64,000 bases of DNA from the NCBI GenBank assembly GCA_037126765.1, contig JBBCBC010000034.1, positions 20,644,691 through 20,708,690 of the forward strand. Direction: 5' to 3'. Source of the stretch: Stenogyne calaminthoides. Its lineage: Eukaryota; Streptophyta; Magnoliopsida; Lamiales; Lamiaceae. Shown piece after piece: positions 43,561 through 55,908 of this stretch. The position numbers were made by a program, and so were the translations under genes. The stretch's first letter is position 1; each line of letters opens with the position of its first letter. A model generated the notes under the pieces. The model did not search any database, had not been told where the DNA came from, and worked only from the letters and a program-made list of their open reading frames with translations.

Positions 43561-46340
43561 ATGATCACTCACGGTATGGGCAAAATTATGTGCAACTATG
43601 CGGAACTGGCAAAAAGGATCGTGGATGATAAGTTCGTACAGTTCAATATCACTCGGGATCCGGAATCCATGGAGGTCGAGCAAATTCTTCGAAAAGCAGG
43701 CCTTGAGAAATTTTGCGCTGCTCACTGCAATCCAGTGATGCAGTATGAAGCACTAGAATTCCTAAGGAATTTAAGAGTAGATACGGATGCTCCAGGAGAA
43801 GAACTACTTTCGATAAATACGATCCAAGTAAGAAATCGATCGACGAATCGCGGACATAACCCGTCTGTTCAGCCTTTTCCTAAAGGACGGATCTACTTTG
43901 CCCATTACAGGAGACGAAGACGAGTGATCGAAAAAGAGTTCTTCAGAGAGGTCGACAAACATCATACTTCGTGTTTTGTCGTCAATGCTCAAGAGAAAAT
44001 ACCGATTGTTGTTTGACATATTGTCAAAAACAATAATGGGTATTGCATTCAGCCCAGATGCTATTACATCAGTCAAACTGTACAGCATGGCTGCAATAAT
44101 TGATGAAGCGAAGAACATCAATTGGCACGGGTTCCTGAAGGCCATTCTGCTCCAGGAACATGACAAATTTGGAGTAGATGAGTGGAGGCAGGTATGTCTG
44201 ACGAAGAAGATCAGCAATCTCAACAAGGTTGCAGTTATCCTCCAAGATAAATTGCCAAAGGCCAAATGGGAATGTAATGGACCGAAGTCCTATAAAGGCT
44301 TTCACAAATACTTACCATTTTCGCACTGTGATGCGGGCGAATCACCAAACCGGGTGAAGGACCCCTTAAGGCCCACCAGATGCCCCAAGAAGAAGAAAAG
44401 AAAAACGGTAAAGGCCCAGAGAAGAGGTCAAGGCGCGAAGCAAGCTCCCATGACTCGATGTTAGAAGATGAGTCGATGAAGAAGGAGCGCTGCAATACTG
44501 CTGCACCACAAAAATCGGTGAAGCATCGACAGCAAAAGTCGCTTGCCGAGAGCTCGCCCAGATCACTCGAGGAAAGGCTACGTTCTCGATCAATCCCATT
44601 CCTCAAGCTCCAATCGCCTCACCGCCGTAATAACAAATTACGAAAGCATGTCTCTCCTATCCTTCCACCGCCTTAACTCGAACCAAATCGCCATGAACCG
44701 TAAAAGCTTACCGTTAGGAAAAGAAGCACTCGCCACAAGCAGAACCTCTGCAGGTCGAACCGATCAGCCAACTTCCGCCAACTCAAGCACAACCAGAACC
44801 TTCTATACCTCATCAAATTGAATTGACCGACAATCTCGAGTCCAGATCAACAAAGATCATAACGGGGAAATTGATCAGAATGCGAATCGAAAGAGAGATT
44901 GACGAGCTGTACCCAGACCTGGTCGCCCAACCTGTCATAAGAGAGGAAGTTTTGGAGATCCTCACCTGGAGAGATCTTCGATTAAAAAGCTTCTCAGACT
45001 TCATAATAATTATAGAACAGATGGGCGGTGCAGATGAGTTTGCAGACTTCGATTTCGACATGAGGAAATCTGCAAAAGTGGGATCACCAGCTGAGCTGAT
45101 AACTGCTAAATCTGTTAAAGCTCTGATCCACAGGAAGCTAGGGTTGCCGGAACAGGACGAACTGGAGACAGCTGACAAAGCTCCTGAAGCAGATGCCACC
45201 ATGAAGGATGCAGGAGCTGCCGATGACAAGTGGAACCGTCTTTGCAGTTCATGACCAACCACTGGAGGCACAAACAACTGAACCAGATCAAGTGACAACT
45301 AACGTTCCAACATCACACGTCACTACTGATCAACTTCAGGAGATCAGATCTTGTCTCAAAGATCTCCTGAGAGAAGAAGTTGAGGGACTGATAGCTGATC
45401 AAAGGCGAATTGCCATCAACGAAATAAAAGATCAAGGGAAACGACCATTTCCCACATTGGGGCAATCAAAGATCGGTTCTCCCAAATCAGGTCTCATCGT
45501 CGGACCCGAACTGATAAAGACCGTTGATGCCAAACTGACTCAAGTGGATAAACAACAAGTTTCTTTTCTGATGCTCACTGACAAGCTAGAATTGACAGAA
45601 GAGAAACTTGACAAGCTGATCACAACACTCTCTACTGCTATGGAATCTGTCAAGACGGAGCTGATATCAACGATTCAAAATCTAACTACTCAAACTCAAG
45701 GCATATCATTGCGAGATCTCAACAAAGGCGATCGCGATCAACTTTGGTTCTCGACCTCCCACCTCACTACTCTTTTTGATCAAACCAAAAAAGGGGAAGG
45801 ACAGTGAGAAACTGGCCCAAGTAGGGACATCACAAACTCGGAGAGAAGAATAAATGACCAGATCTGATGCGGACAAAATCTTTGGGTGAAAAGATGTCCA
45901 AAGAGCGAGATAGCGAAGAAGCCGAAAATGCCAAGAAGAAAGAAGGGCGAAAAAATGACAGAGGCGTAAAATCAAGAAGAAATTCAATTTGAGAATGAAA
46001 ATTTGGAAAATCCGCAACCTAACCTAAGCCGACAAAGAGTTGATGAGATCATCCAAAAAACATTGCAAGATGCTAAGAAATTTGAGGAATTGAACAAGAT
46101 CGAGAAGTGAATGGCTTCGGATGCCTTTGTTCTTAATCTTGTCCCACAAGAAGAATCTCGATGAAGAATTCCTCAACCGGTTAGAGAATAAATACCCGGA
46201 TTTTTCAAGTATCTCGGAGAATGAGGCCAAGCCGATCAATGTAAAAAAATAACTCGCCAAGAGTATGATCATCTGGTGTACTCGAAGAAGGCGGATGGCT
46301 CATTCGACAGATTTGGCATTTCAAAGATTCTACTTTGACA
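43561..46340 (+). pseudogene. ORF3 ('env-like' position), element C
   Basis: ORF3 starts at ATG 43561 (MITHGMGKIMCNYAEL), open to about 43820. After a damaged stretch the N-terminal domain continues at 43976-44464 (MLKRKYRLLFDILSKTIMG). A Lys-rich, then badly shifted linker follows. The helical domain is open at 44823-45254 (TWRDLRLKSFSDFIIIIEQM), and coiled coil at 45208-45807 ends at LTTLFDQTKKGEG with the internal PPT. The C-terminal domain (FLNRLENKYPDFS) is recognisable to about 46340. Domain order matches A, B and D. No signal peptide or membrane span is seen. Confidence 0.68.
45787..45798 (+). promoter_or_regulatory. Internal polypurine tract in ORF3 (element C)
   Basis: AAAAAAGGGGAA encodes KKGE. 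C's own 3' PPT at 46667-46676 reads AAAAGGGGAA. Confidence 0.45.
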
Positions 46341-46666
46341 TCCCGAAAGCGTAACGCAAATAATCGATCCTCAAAGAAACCGATGATGTCAAATGGAAAC
46401 TTTATCGATTTTCAACGTTCCTCAAGATCAAAGAGAGATGCGGAAGGATACAAGCCCAAAAGAGTGAAGAATCGAAGACTACTCGGGATCACCGCGCTTA
46501 TTTTCAAACTTTTTCGATGTAACATGTAATCATCATTCTTTAATGAGAAAAAGTTTATTTTTTTTTTTCGATCCTAAGACAAAGTTTCATTGTCTTCGAT
46601 TACATGCTCTTAATCATTCTATTTCTTATCAACTGTTTTGGTTTCTCTAAGTGTTTTGGTTTCATC

Positions 46667-46678
46667 AAAAGGGGAAAT
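46667..46678 (+). promoter_or_regulatory. 3' polypurine tract, element C
   Basis: AAAAGGGGAAAT precedes the 3' LTR directly, after GTTTTGGTTTCATC. Confidence 0.8.
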
Positions 46679-48246
46679 TGTTGGGAAATTTATAGTTTTG
46701 ATGAAAGTTCCAACAACACTTGTAATAGACCAATCGGACTGTTAGCCGACCGATGTTTATATTACTGCATAGGAGACCGATTGATAATTATCGTGTATAG
46801 AACAACCGATGTAATAGATAGGTCACATATTGAGGGGAACTCAATATGTATAGGTCGATCCAAGACTCAAAGAACAAGCCGATATCCGACAAGGCGTAAC
46901 GCTTAGAAAAGAAAGAAGATCGATTGATCTCGATCCGATCCACGATATCTCAATTTGAAGTCGTGAAGCTCAAACTCAGATACTCAAGATCGATGACTTC
47001 GGATGATCGGACGTAAGACCTACATCGGTAAAGTCCGCTAGTTGAAGCTAAGTCAACCGGCATCGAAGACTCTATCAGTAGATCGATCGGTTCGGTGATC
47101 GATCGACGTCACCACCAGTGAAATCGATGTTTCACCTAATCATACGCCTATGATCCGAACAAAGAAGAATGTCAAGCTTAGTTGGAAGAACAAGAGACGA
47201 AAAAGTAAGTCTGCTATCCAATAAGAACAAGACACGTATGATCGGAGCCGGCAATTGCGGGATTTGATTTTACCTCTCAGTAACGACTACAAAGTACAAA
47301 TTCACGCTTTCGGCCATGCCGTTTTCGGCTAGTCACATCAAGCCTGCAAGTCTACCAAATATAGCACGAAGTTCAAATTGCTCTCCAACGACTCTTTGAT
47401 TTCAAGGTCTATATATATGGGATTACACTTTAGAGTGAAACACGGAAATAACAAACTAAAAAATTTGAACAATCAAGAAGCTCAAGCTAATTTTGATTTC
47501 CGCACAAGAACACGATCAAGAAGAATATTTTTATTAAGTGTTCATCCCATAAGTTCTTAGCATAGAAATCTTTTCATCTAGCTGATTAGGCTACTTATAC
47601 GCAAGAAAAGATTTCATAGTTGGAACCTCAACAATCTTACCCAAACCCCCAAGTTAGGTTAAGTTGTTTAGCAAGATTTCAGACTAGGGTTTCTAGTTCT
47701 GATTTCTGGGATCGGTTGAGTGTGAACTCTTTAAACATCTAGTCGATTGTAATTTGTGTTGGACTTACACATAAAACAAAGTCCAGTTGGTTAAGTCGGT
47801 GCCCCTTTTGATAGGGAAGAGTGGACGTAGGACTGGTTTGTCCGAACCACTATAAATCTTGTGTGCCACTACTGCTTTGATTAACTGTTCACATAATCGC
47901 ACACAACCTTTAAAGCGCATACATATTCCAAGTTGAGATCAGCTAGCACCAAGCTTCTGATCTGATCATACTTGACACTTCATTCAACTGATTAAAAGAT
48001 TAACCTTGGAATCTGATTTATCAAAACTGGTTTTTCACACGGGTAAAACTTAAGCTTCCGCACACATCAGTTAAACTGATAGTTACCGAATCGACCGCTT
48101 CAGCGACAAGAAGTTGGTTATCACCTAAATCGATTCACTCAAGACTCGATCGGCTTAATCGCCTCACACCCGACCAGAAAAATTTTAAGTCTATTCACCC
48201 CTCCCCTCTAGACTTCTGCCTTCACTAAACCCGTTCGGGACCTACA
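46679..48246 (+). repeat. 3' LTR of element C
   Basis: The repeat is 1568 bp and pairs with 33675-35260. It shares the LTR motifs and ends CCTACA, followed by AAAAC. Confidence 0.9.
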
Positions 48247-48251
48247 AAAAC

Positions 48252-49385
48252 CTTACCTATATGACTGGAGATCCCAAGAACTAGGTTCAAAAGGACAACC
48301 TAATCGTCTAACTCATAAATCACTGTATTGTGGGGGATAATTTTTTTTATATTAAATCCCTAAAAATCCATTGCCTAAAGATGTTTCAATGATATGATGT
48401 GAGGATTAGCTTGTTTCTATTAATGATTTGAGAAGAGTTTGTGAAATAATCTTAAAATAATCACCTATGTAAGAAAGAAGTGGGGCCGCTTCGAAGGGAA
48501 TATTATAAGGCATATTTCTAAAAAAAAAAACTCTTGCAGAACCAGGCGGATGTTCATGCCCAAAACGAACATAACCGTGAGAACTAAGATTTGTTAGGAA
48601 GAACTTGAGTAGTGAAGTACACCATCATTTACACAAGACAGATGATAGTTCAAAGATATCGCGTCTACTATTCGACTAGTAAAGTAAGTGTACTTTTACA
48701 AGGGAAGGTTCAAAGGGTGACACCTACCTATCCTATGCAAGTTTCTAACATCGATTTATATCACCAAAATCTTTTGGTGTCTGTATCACTTTTTAATCAA
48801 GTGGGGGATTGTTGGAAAATATTGCTCATTAATGAGAAATTAATTTTCAAAGTTGTTGTAACCAATTATTGGGAAAGGGAAAAACTATGAGCTTTTGTCC
48901 CACATTGAAAAAATACAAATGAGGAAGGGAGTTTGCCTCGTTTTTATTTTTTGTTTAATGTAATTGCTGGTACGTAACGGTTGTAGCAAATTCATAAGAA
49001 AAAACGTTAGGTACGTTTTTATTGTGACGGTTACAAAATATAAATTGAAAATTTAAACCTGAAATAATGGTTCATTATTCCAGGATGTCGGTTTTATTTT
49101 GAGGCCACTAGTGGCTCATAATGCCGAATATTTCCAACGGTCAAAACTTCGATGCTATAAGTAGCACTTTAGTCGAAGTTGAAAAAGATAACGAGAAATG
49201 ACGTGGAAAAACGTGAAATCACAAGTTGGAAAAACGATACAAACATATTCCGGCAATTGCCAACATACGTTTCTACTCAAATTCGTTCTTGCTCCGGTAA
49301 TATATTTCAGGCAACATCTCGGTTCGTTTCAAATAAGATATAGTGCTAATTTCATTGTTTGTAAATCGTTGTATCTTGAGAAATA
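48252..49385 (+). mobile_element. Degraded copia-type element: 3' end and LTR
   Basis: AAGTGGGGGAT (about 48799-48808) followed by TGTTGGAAAATATTG looks like a polypurine tract and the start of a 3' LTR. Within the putative LTR, CTATAAGTAGCACT (near 49160) resembles a core promoter. The end of the LTR cannot be fixed and no target duplication or coding domain was found. The sequence before it (48252-48798) is non-coding and may be the 3' untranslated part of the same element. Confidence 0.4.
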
Positions 49386-50520
49386 AGTGTCCTACGATTC
49401 ACTAGCACTGAGAGGGAAGGGCATAATTTTTTTTAAGAAAAACATGTTTGACATGTGCCTCAATTATTTGTTTATTTCTATTTTCAGCCATCTATGGTGC
49501 ATATTTTCGTACACTATGCAACCTCAATCAAATAGATTCATACTAGGTCACTCATATTCCTTTGGAGACTGAAGTTGGTGGTGGAGGACCTTGGTTGCGA
49601 GAAGAAGAGTAGGTCTGACGGCGGCTACGATCTGGCTCTCAAGCATGATGTCGGCTGCGATTTGGCCTCTCAGACGGTGGCGACAACTTGGGTTGTGCTG
49701 TTGGCCGTAGTGGTAGCGGTGGTAGAAGGGGTTTTCAAACCAGAATTTGATTTCATGTTTTCTTGACCCGTCATTGGAACGATCTATGTATCAAGATAAA
49801 AATTTGAGAGTTTGAATTTTGAATGTATTTTTAGAGAGAGAGGAAGGTCTGTTCTAGAGAGAGAAAGAAATGATGAGAAAAATGGGAAAGGAGAGAGAGA
49901 ATGAGGGAGCAGAGATTGTGGATGGGGAAGGGGTATTTAATTTGGTCGAATTTGTATTAATTGGTAAATTGAGGGTAAAAAATTCAGTTTGTAGTTAGTA
50001 GTAAAGTGTATAAAGGTATTTGTAGTTATTAGATATAGTAGTAAGAAAATTGTAGTTAGTAGTAATTGACCCTATTTTATTCGTATATGCATGTTAGTTC
50101 GTATTGCGTAATCCGTAATTGTTGTTTGTGTATAACTATAGGTAGCAACTAGTAATATTTACTAGGGTGACATAAATTAAATTATCTCGATGAGCTTTCG
50201 TATGTGGGAATTTATTTGGCCTATATCCTCGTGGTTAATGCTTTTGCTGAATTAAAATTAGATTGTATCTAGTCTGTTTATTTAAAAAGGTTCATTGAAT
50301 AGCTTATTTCAATTGAAAAAATTTAAGGGATATAACCAGAAACAGAACTTGTTATTTATTGAGGATCATTAATTTGGGAGCAAAGTGGAATAAATGGTAC
50401 ATTTAATTAGGATACTCGAAATACAATGGACGAACGAACTGTGAATGAAAATCTTTTTATTAATTGATTTTTCCCTTTGAGATTATTTGTTATTTTAGTA
50501 ATAATTATTCGCTTAGTATT
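49386..50520. other. No gene or repeat recognised
   Basis: The sequence is AT-rich. It includes GA-rich runs (AGAGAGAGAGGAAGG near 49837-49850) and TAGTTAGTAGTA-like words at 49990-50070. A 63-codon open frame at 49575 has no relatives I recognise. I see no TIRs or LTR ends. Confidence 0.3.
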
Positions 50521-50525
50521 CTTTG

Positions 50526-50814
50526 GGGATTGAAGCGGTCCAGGTGGAAGGGGACTCTATGCTAGTGGTTGATGTTATCCATTCCCAGACATCTTTAAGT
50601 TCGGTATTTGGGGATTTTGTTGAAGCTTGCAAGTCTATTATTTTACTCAATCCTGCTTTTAGTGTTCATTTCATTTGAAGAGATGCTAATTATTTGGCTC
50701 ACGAGTTTGCTCGAGTCTCCCGTCTTTATGGAGATCCTTATTGTTAGCTAGACCCACCAACGTTTGTGGATGGGCTGTCTAACACCATTTATATTTGCAA
50801 TAATGAAAACTAAT
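50526..50814 (+). pseudogene. LINE RNase H-like (RVT_3-type) domain remnant
   Basis: One frame with two stops reads GIEAVQVEGDSMLVVDVI, FGDFVEACKSIILLNP, FSVHFI-stop-RDANYLAHEFAR, then LDPPTFVDGLSN. This is the classical plant LINE RNase H-like domain: an EgDs start, a dC-like middle, 'fv.R.aN..Ah..Ar' and a final W..PP.f motif. The expected Trp before LDPP is a stop. No reverse transcriptase is found upstream. Confidence 0.65.
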
Positions 50815-51028
50815 TATGCTTGTTTTCAAATAAGACAAAAAAGTATTCTTTGGAAAATCCAATCCAAAACCCCATTTTCGTGTTACATGTTTGTCTTCAT
50901 AAGCTGATACAATCAGCATAATCATGTTTCTATGTTTCCTGTGAATCGATCCCTTACTTACCACTACTATGAGTTAGTATAGTAGACGAGGATATTTATT
51001 TTTATCGCACCTCGACAGTGCGGTTAAA

Positions 51029-51055
51029 TTTTGGCGCCGTTGCCGGGGAACGGTG
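51029..51055 (+). promoter_or_regulatory. Primer-binding site of an Athila/Tat-like gypsy element
   Basis: TTTTGGCGCCGTTGCCGGGG (about 51031-51050) is the characteristic PBS region of plant Athila/Tat-type Ty3/gypsy elements. The preceding block (GTGAATCGATCCCTTACTTACCACTACTA at about 50940-50968; words split here for length: GTGAATCGATCC, then TTACTTACCACTACTA) is also typical of the end of such LTRs. The 5' boundary of the LTR could not be placed. Confidence 0.7.
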
Positions 51056-51294
51056 TTAATTATTTTTGTGCTTATTGCGTGTGATTTGTGGGGGCTTATT
51101 TTTCTATTATTTTTCCAAGTATTTTTGTGTCTTAGTTGTATATTTTTCACCTCTGTAATCCACATTATTTTGTGTGTCGCTGCTATTTTTCCTGTAATTT
51201 TTACATTGGGTGATCTAGTGTCACAGTAGCAGCGACATTTCTACGATCTATTTCTATTTAATATTTTTTTTTCATTTTTCTTTCTCGTTTTCCT

Positions 51295-51839
51295 TTGTTC
51301 AATTTCTTGTGCTTTTATCTCTTTTATTCGGGTGTCGTGGCAGTTCAACGAACTTTAAAAGAACTAGCAAACTCACAGTTTGTGCATCAAATACTTTACA
51401 TATTTTACTCCTCTGCTGCTAATAATTTTGTGCTTAAACCTGGTTTAATCCATTTGTTGCCTATGTTTAATGGTCATGCATCAGAGGATCCATACATGTA
51501 CTTAAAGAAACTCTACATCCAATATGAGACCTGCGGACGTGACCGATGAAATGGTCAAATTGAAAGGCTTTCCATTCTCATTGAAGGACTCAACAAAGAA
51601 ACGGTTTTACTAATTGCCTTCTGCAACGATCACTACTTAGGATCAAATGAATCAAGTGTTCTTGCAGAGGTACTTTCCAATATCTCGAGTAGCTTGTATA
51701 CGAAAAGATATATGTGGTGTGTTGCATATGTAAGGGGAAACTGTATACGAGTATTGGGAGTGATTAAAAAAGTTGGTGGCAAGTTGTCCCCAACATCAGA
51801 CTTACAAGAAACTCTTGATCCAGTACTTATATGAGTGTT
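51295..51839 (+). pseudogene. gag: Ty3/gypsy (Athila/Tat-like) gag, left part
   Basis: The frame from about 51310 contains NFVLKPGLIHLLPMFNGHAS, then EDPYMYLKKLYI, the typical start of the Athila/Tat Gag capsid (F.LK..lI.l...F.G...EDP..hL). A stop at 51547-51549 and shifts follow. It continues as LSILIEGLNKETVLLIA and ends at YEC where element D enters. The remainder is at 62544 onward. No gypsy pol is in the window. Confidence 0.7.
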
Positions 51840-52690
51840 TGTTGGGAGATGAATTTAATAAAGATATATGATTTTGATTAGATCCCAAAACCCCTGAGTA
51901 TGACATGTTCAAGAATGATCTTGATAGTTGAGTCAGGATTCAGTTTTAGAGTATTCAGGATGTTATCTGCAAAATGTATAGTCAGCAGATATAGTTCAGG
52001 ATAGGTTCTGAAGACTCGGATGAACTCAGTATGTTTCTGAAGTATCCGAAGTTTCAGGATGAAACTGAGATACTGAAGACTCAGTATGATACTAAGTAAC
52101 TGAAGACTCAGCACGAAGACTCAGTACATCAGTCAGTATAAACTACAAAGATTCAGAAGACCCTGAAGACTCAGAAGACTCTGAAGACACAAGACTGAAG
52201 ACTGAGAAACTAAAGATCAAGAATACTGAAGGCACAGTAATTACTGAAGACTCAGTAAGGTACTGAATGCTCAGTATGAACCTGAATGTTCCGAGGCACT
52301 GAATATATCTATCTGAAGGATGCAATACTAAGAAGATCGCGATTCCTTAGAAAATAGATATTTGCCAAGACATTCAAATGCAGACAAAAGGAACTAAGTC
52401 AGAAGTGTTGTTAAGGTTATATCAAACTCAGAGTTTGTAACCAAAAAGAGACGTTGAAGGTGTGTACCTCTAACTGAAGACAAAAGTCAAAAAGAGGAAG
52501 ACGACACTGTACCATACTGACACTGACAGTGACAGGTCACTGAAAAAGGTGTCAGATGTACAAAAGTTCCAGACTGCAAAAAGTGAAGACCGGCTACATG
52601 AAAGGCTATTGCCTAAAACGTGTTAGGGAGTTTCAAACCCTAAATATAGCCGTTTCACACACCTCAAGAGGAAACTCACGAAGCTATCTC

Positions 52691-52737
52691 TCCAACGGAT
52701 AGTTTTCAAAAGTAACCTTGGTGTATGCCTATAAATA
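52691..52737 (+). promoter_or_regulatory. LTR core promoter of D
   Basis: TCCAACGGATA then CTATAAATA. The AACGG core is conserved although most of D's LTR is unlike those of A-C. Confidence 0.55.
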
Positions 52738-53043
52738 CTGGTGACCTTCTACATTGTAAGGTTACGGGAAATTTATACGCAACTTAAGAGCTCAAGCTTA
52801 TTCATGCAAAAGTTAAGGCACTCGAAAAACTTAGAATTTCCCAAGTGCTTCTATATTGAAGAGAGCTCACTATACTAAGCCTAGCTTGATAAGAAATATC
52901 CAAAGCTTAGTCGAGATATCCTAACCCTTTGCATTGTGCTTCATTGTAAAGGATATCTCATCCTAGTTGGAAACCAACCAAGAAACCCCAAACCCTTGAG
53001 AAGGTAGTTGGAGTGTGTTTGTTGGTGAGAAAGTGTTGTAAAG

Positions 53044-53262
53044 AGTTAGTAAACTACGCAGAGTAGTCAGAAAGCTCTAGAGGAGAAGTTAGTAAGCTAC
53101 AGGGGTAGTCTGAAAGCTTGTTTGTGGTTGAGTAAGTAAACTACGGAGGTAGTCAGAAAGCTCAAGGTCGGGTTGAGTAAGTAAACTACGTGGAGTAGTT
53201 AGAAAACTCAGGGCCGAGTTGAGTAAGTAAACTACGAGGTAGTCAGAAAGCTCAGAAGTTGA
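53044..53262 (+). repeat. ~40-bp tandem repeat in D 5' LTR
   Basis: Five to six imperfect units of GAGTAAGTAAACTACGAGGT then AGTCAGAAAGCTC lie downstream of the TATA box. The copy in the 3' LTR is at 61737-61955. B's LTR has a different repeat at the same position. Confidence 0.75.
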
Positions 53263-53853
53263 TAGTGAATTTCTCTGAAGAGTCAGGGAGAGGAGAGTAG
53301 CGTAGGAGCTTGAGTCTACGAACTACTATAATTGTTGTGTTCCTTATTGCTTTCCTTATATCGTGGCTTAATCGTTGCATTGACTTGATTTTGAAAGCAT
53401 ACTTTTCATCGATATTAGGTTGGAATCAATCCAATGAAGTTGCATAAGTGAATCACGCCTAATCACTATTTCATAAAGGGAAGGTTTTGAAAGAAAGCTT
53501 AAAAACGAGTATAAACTAAGGGCCAACCATTTCAAGACAACCGAGTAGCTAGAACAGATAGTTACCAAACTGAACGTACTCTTCGAGGGTTGATAAGTTA
53601 GTTATCCGATCCAAGCAACCGAGGATCTCGACACTCGAGGACTCGATTGGGATTATCCGAGGTATCCGAAAGCATTTCGGGATCACTGTCTCGATGAGAC
53701 TTTGACTCAGGGCGATCTGTGCTTCTCAGAACCTAATCTTCAGGATTATCTGACCCAAGCTGACCTCAGTAAGAAAAAGTTTTAAAAACACTGAACACGT
53801 GTATTCCCACCCCCCATACACGTGTAAAACTCATTTGCACCGGGACCAACAAG

Positions 53854-53884
53854 TGGTATCAGAGCAGTGGTTCAACTTGACCAC
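53854..53884 (+). promoter_or_regulatory. Primer-binding site and adjacent hairpin, element D
   Basis: TGGTATCAGAGC (53854-53865) is the tRNA-Met site. AGTGGT (53866-53871) can pair with ACCAC (53880-53884), giving a shorter version of the hairpin in A and B. Confidence 0.8.
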
Positions 53885-53987
53885 CTGCTGTGTTGACCAA
53901 TGTTTTTTTTTTTCAAAAAATACTTGTGGTCTATCTGAACTGATCTTATTTGCTGAAACGTGTTACTTTTCAAAAGATCAGATAAAA

Positions 53988-55569
53988 ATGTCTTCTAAAA
54001 AACTTCCCATTCTCAGTGGAGAAATATTACCTATGGAGACTGAGAATGCAGGCTCATCTGTTTTCCAAACATGAGCGTTTGTGGATAGTGGTCTCTCAAG
54101 GACCATTCCAATTTACTGTAGTGAATCCCAGAGGAACAGAAGACGAGAGAAATGATTCCAGGAATGAATTGCCAAAGTCAGATGATCAACTTACTCCTGA
54201 TCAGAGAAAGTTAGTCAATCTTGACTATATTGCCAAAGATACAATCTATAACCCTATTGATGATGGTGTTATGAGGAAGATCTCTCACTGTGAGAATTCA
54301 AAAGAAATATGGGATACACTTGCTGAGATTGCTCAAGAAGAAAAGGAGTCTGAAGAAAGTTCCAGCTCCTCAGTAGAAATGTGCTTAGAAAGTGACAGAG
54401 ATGACATCTGTCTCATGGCTGTAGGAGAGGTAAGTTCTTCTATCTCTGTTGTTGCTCCTACACTAGCACAAGAGTTTTCAAGTTCCACTGAAAATAGTCA
54501 TTTTGACCTGATGGATTCTTTTGAGAATCTGATGAAGGACTATGTTGTTTTGCAAGGACTGCTAAATCGAACTCAAGAGCAGAATAAGGAACTGAAAGCT
54601 GAAAATCTAAAATGGAAAGACTCTAGCAATATTGAAATCACTTCTCAATTAATGGGAGCTACTGATGAACTGGATGTTCTGAAATTACAACTCTCAGAGA
54701 AAGAGAAGTTGATAATGTCCCTAACTGAAAAGCTAGAGAAATCCACTGAAGAGATTCAACTAATCAGAACTGAGTTCAATGACCTCTCTGAGAAGCATAA
54801 AACTCTACAGAACTGTGAGGATAGTGCACAGAAGAAGTTAACTCTATTGAATAATGCATCTAATGTAATAGATGAAATTCAGAGTTACCAGAGATCTGTG
54901 ACTATAAAATCTGGATTGGGATACATTCCAGGGGAAACCTCACAAGGTCATCTAAATGCTACGTCAAGTACCAAGAAGACCATCTCTGTAAAACCAGTGG
55001 CACCTACACTTCAAACTGAAGTAATGCCCAAGGTTGTAGACAAGGGAAAAGGACCTATGGTCTCAGTAAAACTGAATGATCAGGTTAGAAAGCCCAAACC
55101 TCAGGTAAAGGCTAGAAAACCTGAGGAGCCAGTTGGAAAGTTTCAGGCAAGTACTTCAAAGCCTCAAGCTAAGAATGCAAACCTGAAAGGCTCCACACTG
55201 AACCATCAGAGGAATCCTCAGATGAGAAACACTCAGCAGAGACATTCTCAACTGAAGAGACCAAGTCCTCAGTATGCTGAAAGACCCAGATTTCAGTACA
55301 GACAACCTGAACCTCACTTGCCTAAGGGTAAAGGTTATCTGAACCCGAGTCAACAAAGATTTAGACCGGCAACACAAAAGCCTAAGCATCTGAACAGAAG
55401 GCCTGAACCAAAGAAGAATTCAAAAGCCCATGTTCATGCTAAAGCTAGCACACATATACAGAAAACTGCTAAGGCACCCAGAGTAGTGGATGTATATGTT
55501 GATGTTTATGGAAGACAAATTAGCCACTCTAAAGTGATTAGAGTTGTTAGGCATATTTGGATTCCTTAA
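53988..55569 (+). pseudogene. gag: gag, element D (internally deleted)
   Basis: Gag starts at ATG 53988 (MSSKKLPILSGE); a one-base loss near 54022 shifts the frame, which is then open to TAA 55567-55569. The capsid part is present to KEIWDTLAEIAQ and then jumps to an acidic segment (CLESDRDDICLMAVGE), skipping the second half of the capsid core, the Arg/Asp-rich region and the CCHC knuckle found in A-C, some 280-290 residues. The coiled coil and the basic, Gln/Pro-rich extension ending DVYVDVYGRQI remain. Without the knuckle it is unlikely to package RNA in the usual way. Confidence 0.78.
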
Positions 55570-55908
55570 GGTACAGCTAACCAGATAGGACCCTATACCA
55601 AATGGGTACCACAGATCTAATCTGTTTTTCAGGAAAACAGAAAAGGGCACTGAACTGAATGAAGATATCATTAGCCCTGTTGAAAGAAGATCTGAGATGT
55701 CATTGTTGGAAGATGAATCTCCTTCATGGACTTCAAGAGAAATCAAACTGAAGAAGGAACTTCATCAGAGATCATATTGAAGAAGGACATCAAAATGGAG
55801 AAAATTCATACTGATAAGCAAAGAGCTGATATCTTGACTAAACCTTTGGCGGAATCAAGATTTCAGGAACTTTCAGTTGAATTAGGGATGTTAGAACCAG
55901 GTGTATAG
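55570..55908 (+). pseudogene. pol: pol remnant (linker and RNase H C-terminus), element D
   Basis: After the gag stop comes TCTGTTTTTCAG and a short open stretch that resembles an integrase/RT linker (ISPVERRSEMSLLEDES). It is joined directly to the RNase H end KIHTDKQRADILTKPLAESR, then FQELSVELGML, with stop at 55906-55908. Some 3-4 kb of pol is missing in between. Confidence 0.75.

Larger units (their letters stand above)
33675..48246 (+). mobile_element. Element C: Sirevirus, complete but heavily frameshifted
   Basis: The LTRs at 33675-35260 and 46679-48246 are flanked by the perfect duplication AAAAC (33670-33674 and 48247-48251). All parts are present in the Sirevirus order, including the antisense gene and ORF3, over 14.6 kb. 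C is closest to B in protein sequence. Reading frames break often, mostly where relatives have CAG or CTG, so many breaks are probably sequencing errors rather than mutations. Confidence 0.92.
51840..53851 (+). repeat. 5' LTR of element D
   Basis: The repeat is 2012 bp, TGTTGGGAGAT...CCAACA, with perfect 6-bp terminal inverted ends. The core promoter is TCCAACGGATA (52691-52701) and CTATAAATA (52729-52737). It includes GAAGACTCAG units near 52160-52190 and a ~40-bp repeat at 53044-53262. Positions 53520-53720 carry many CTG/CAG to CG-type differences from the 3' LTR. Confidence 0.92.

Noticed and set aside
49575..49766. 63-codon open frame in the spacer
   Set aside because: No motif, no homologue recognised, no promoter or splice context; likely chance.
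49837..50070. Possible MITE ending in TAGTTAGTAGTA words
   Set aside because: No inverted partner or target duplication was found on the left side.
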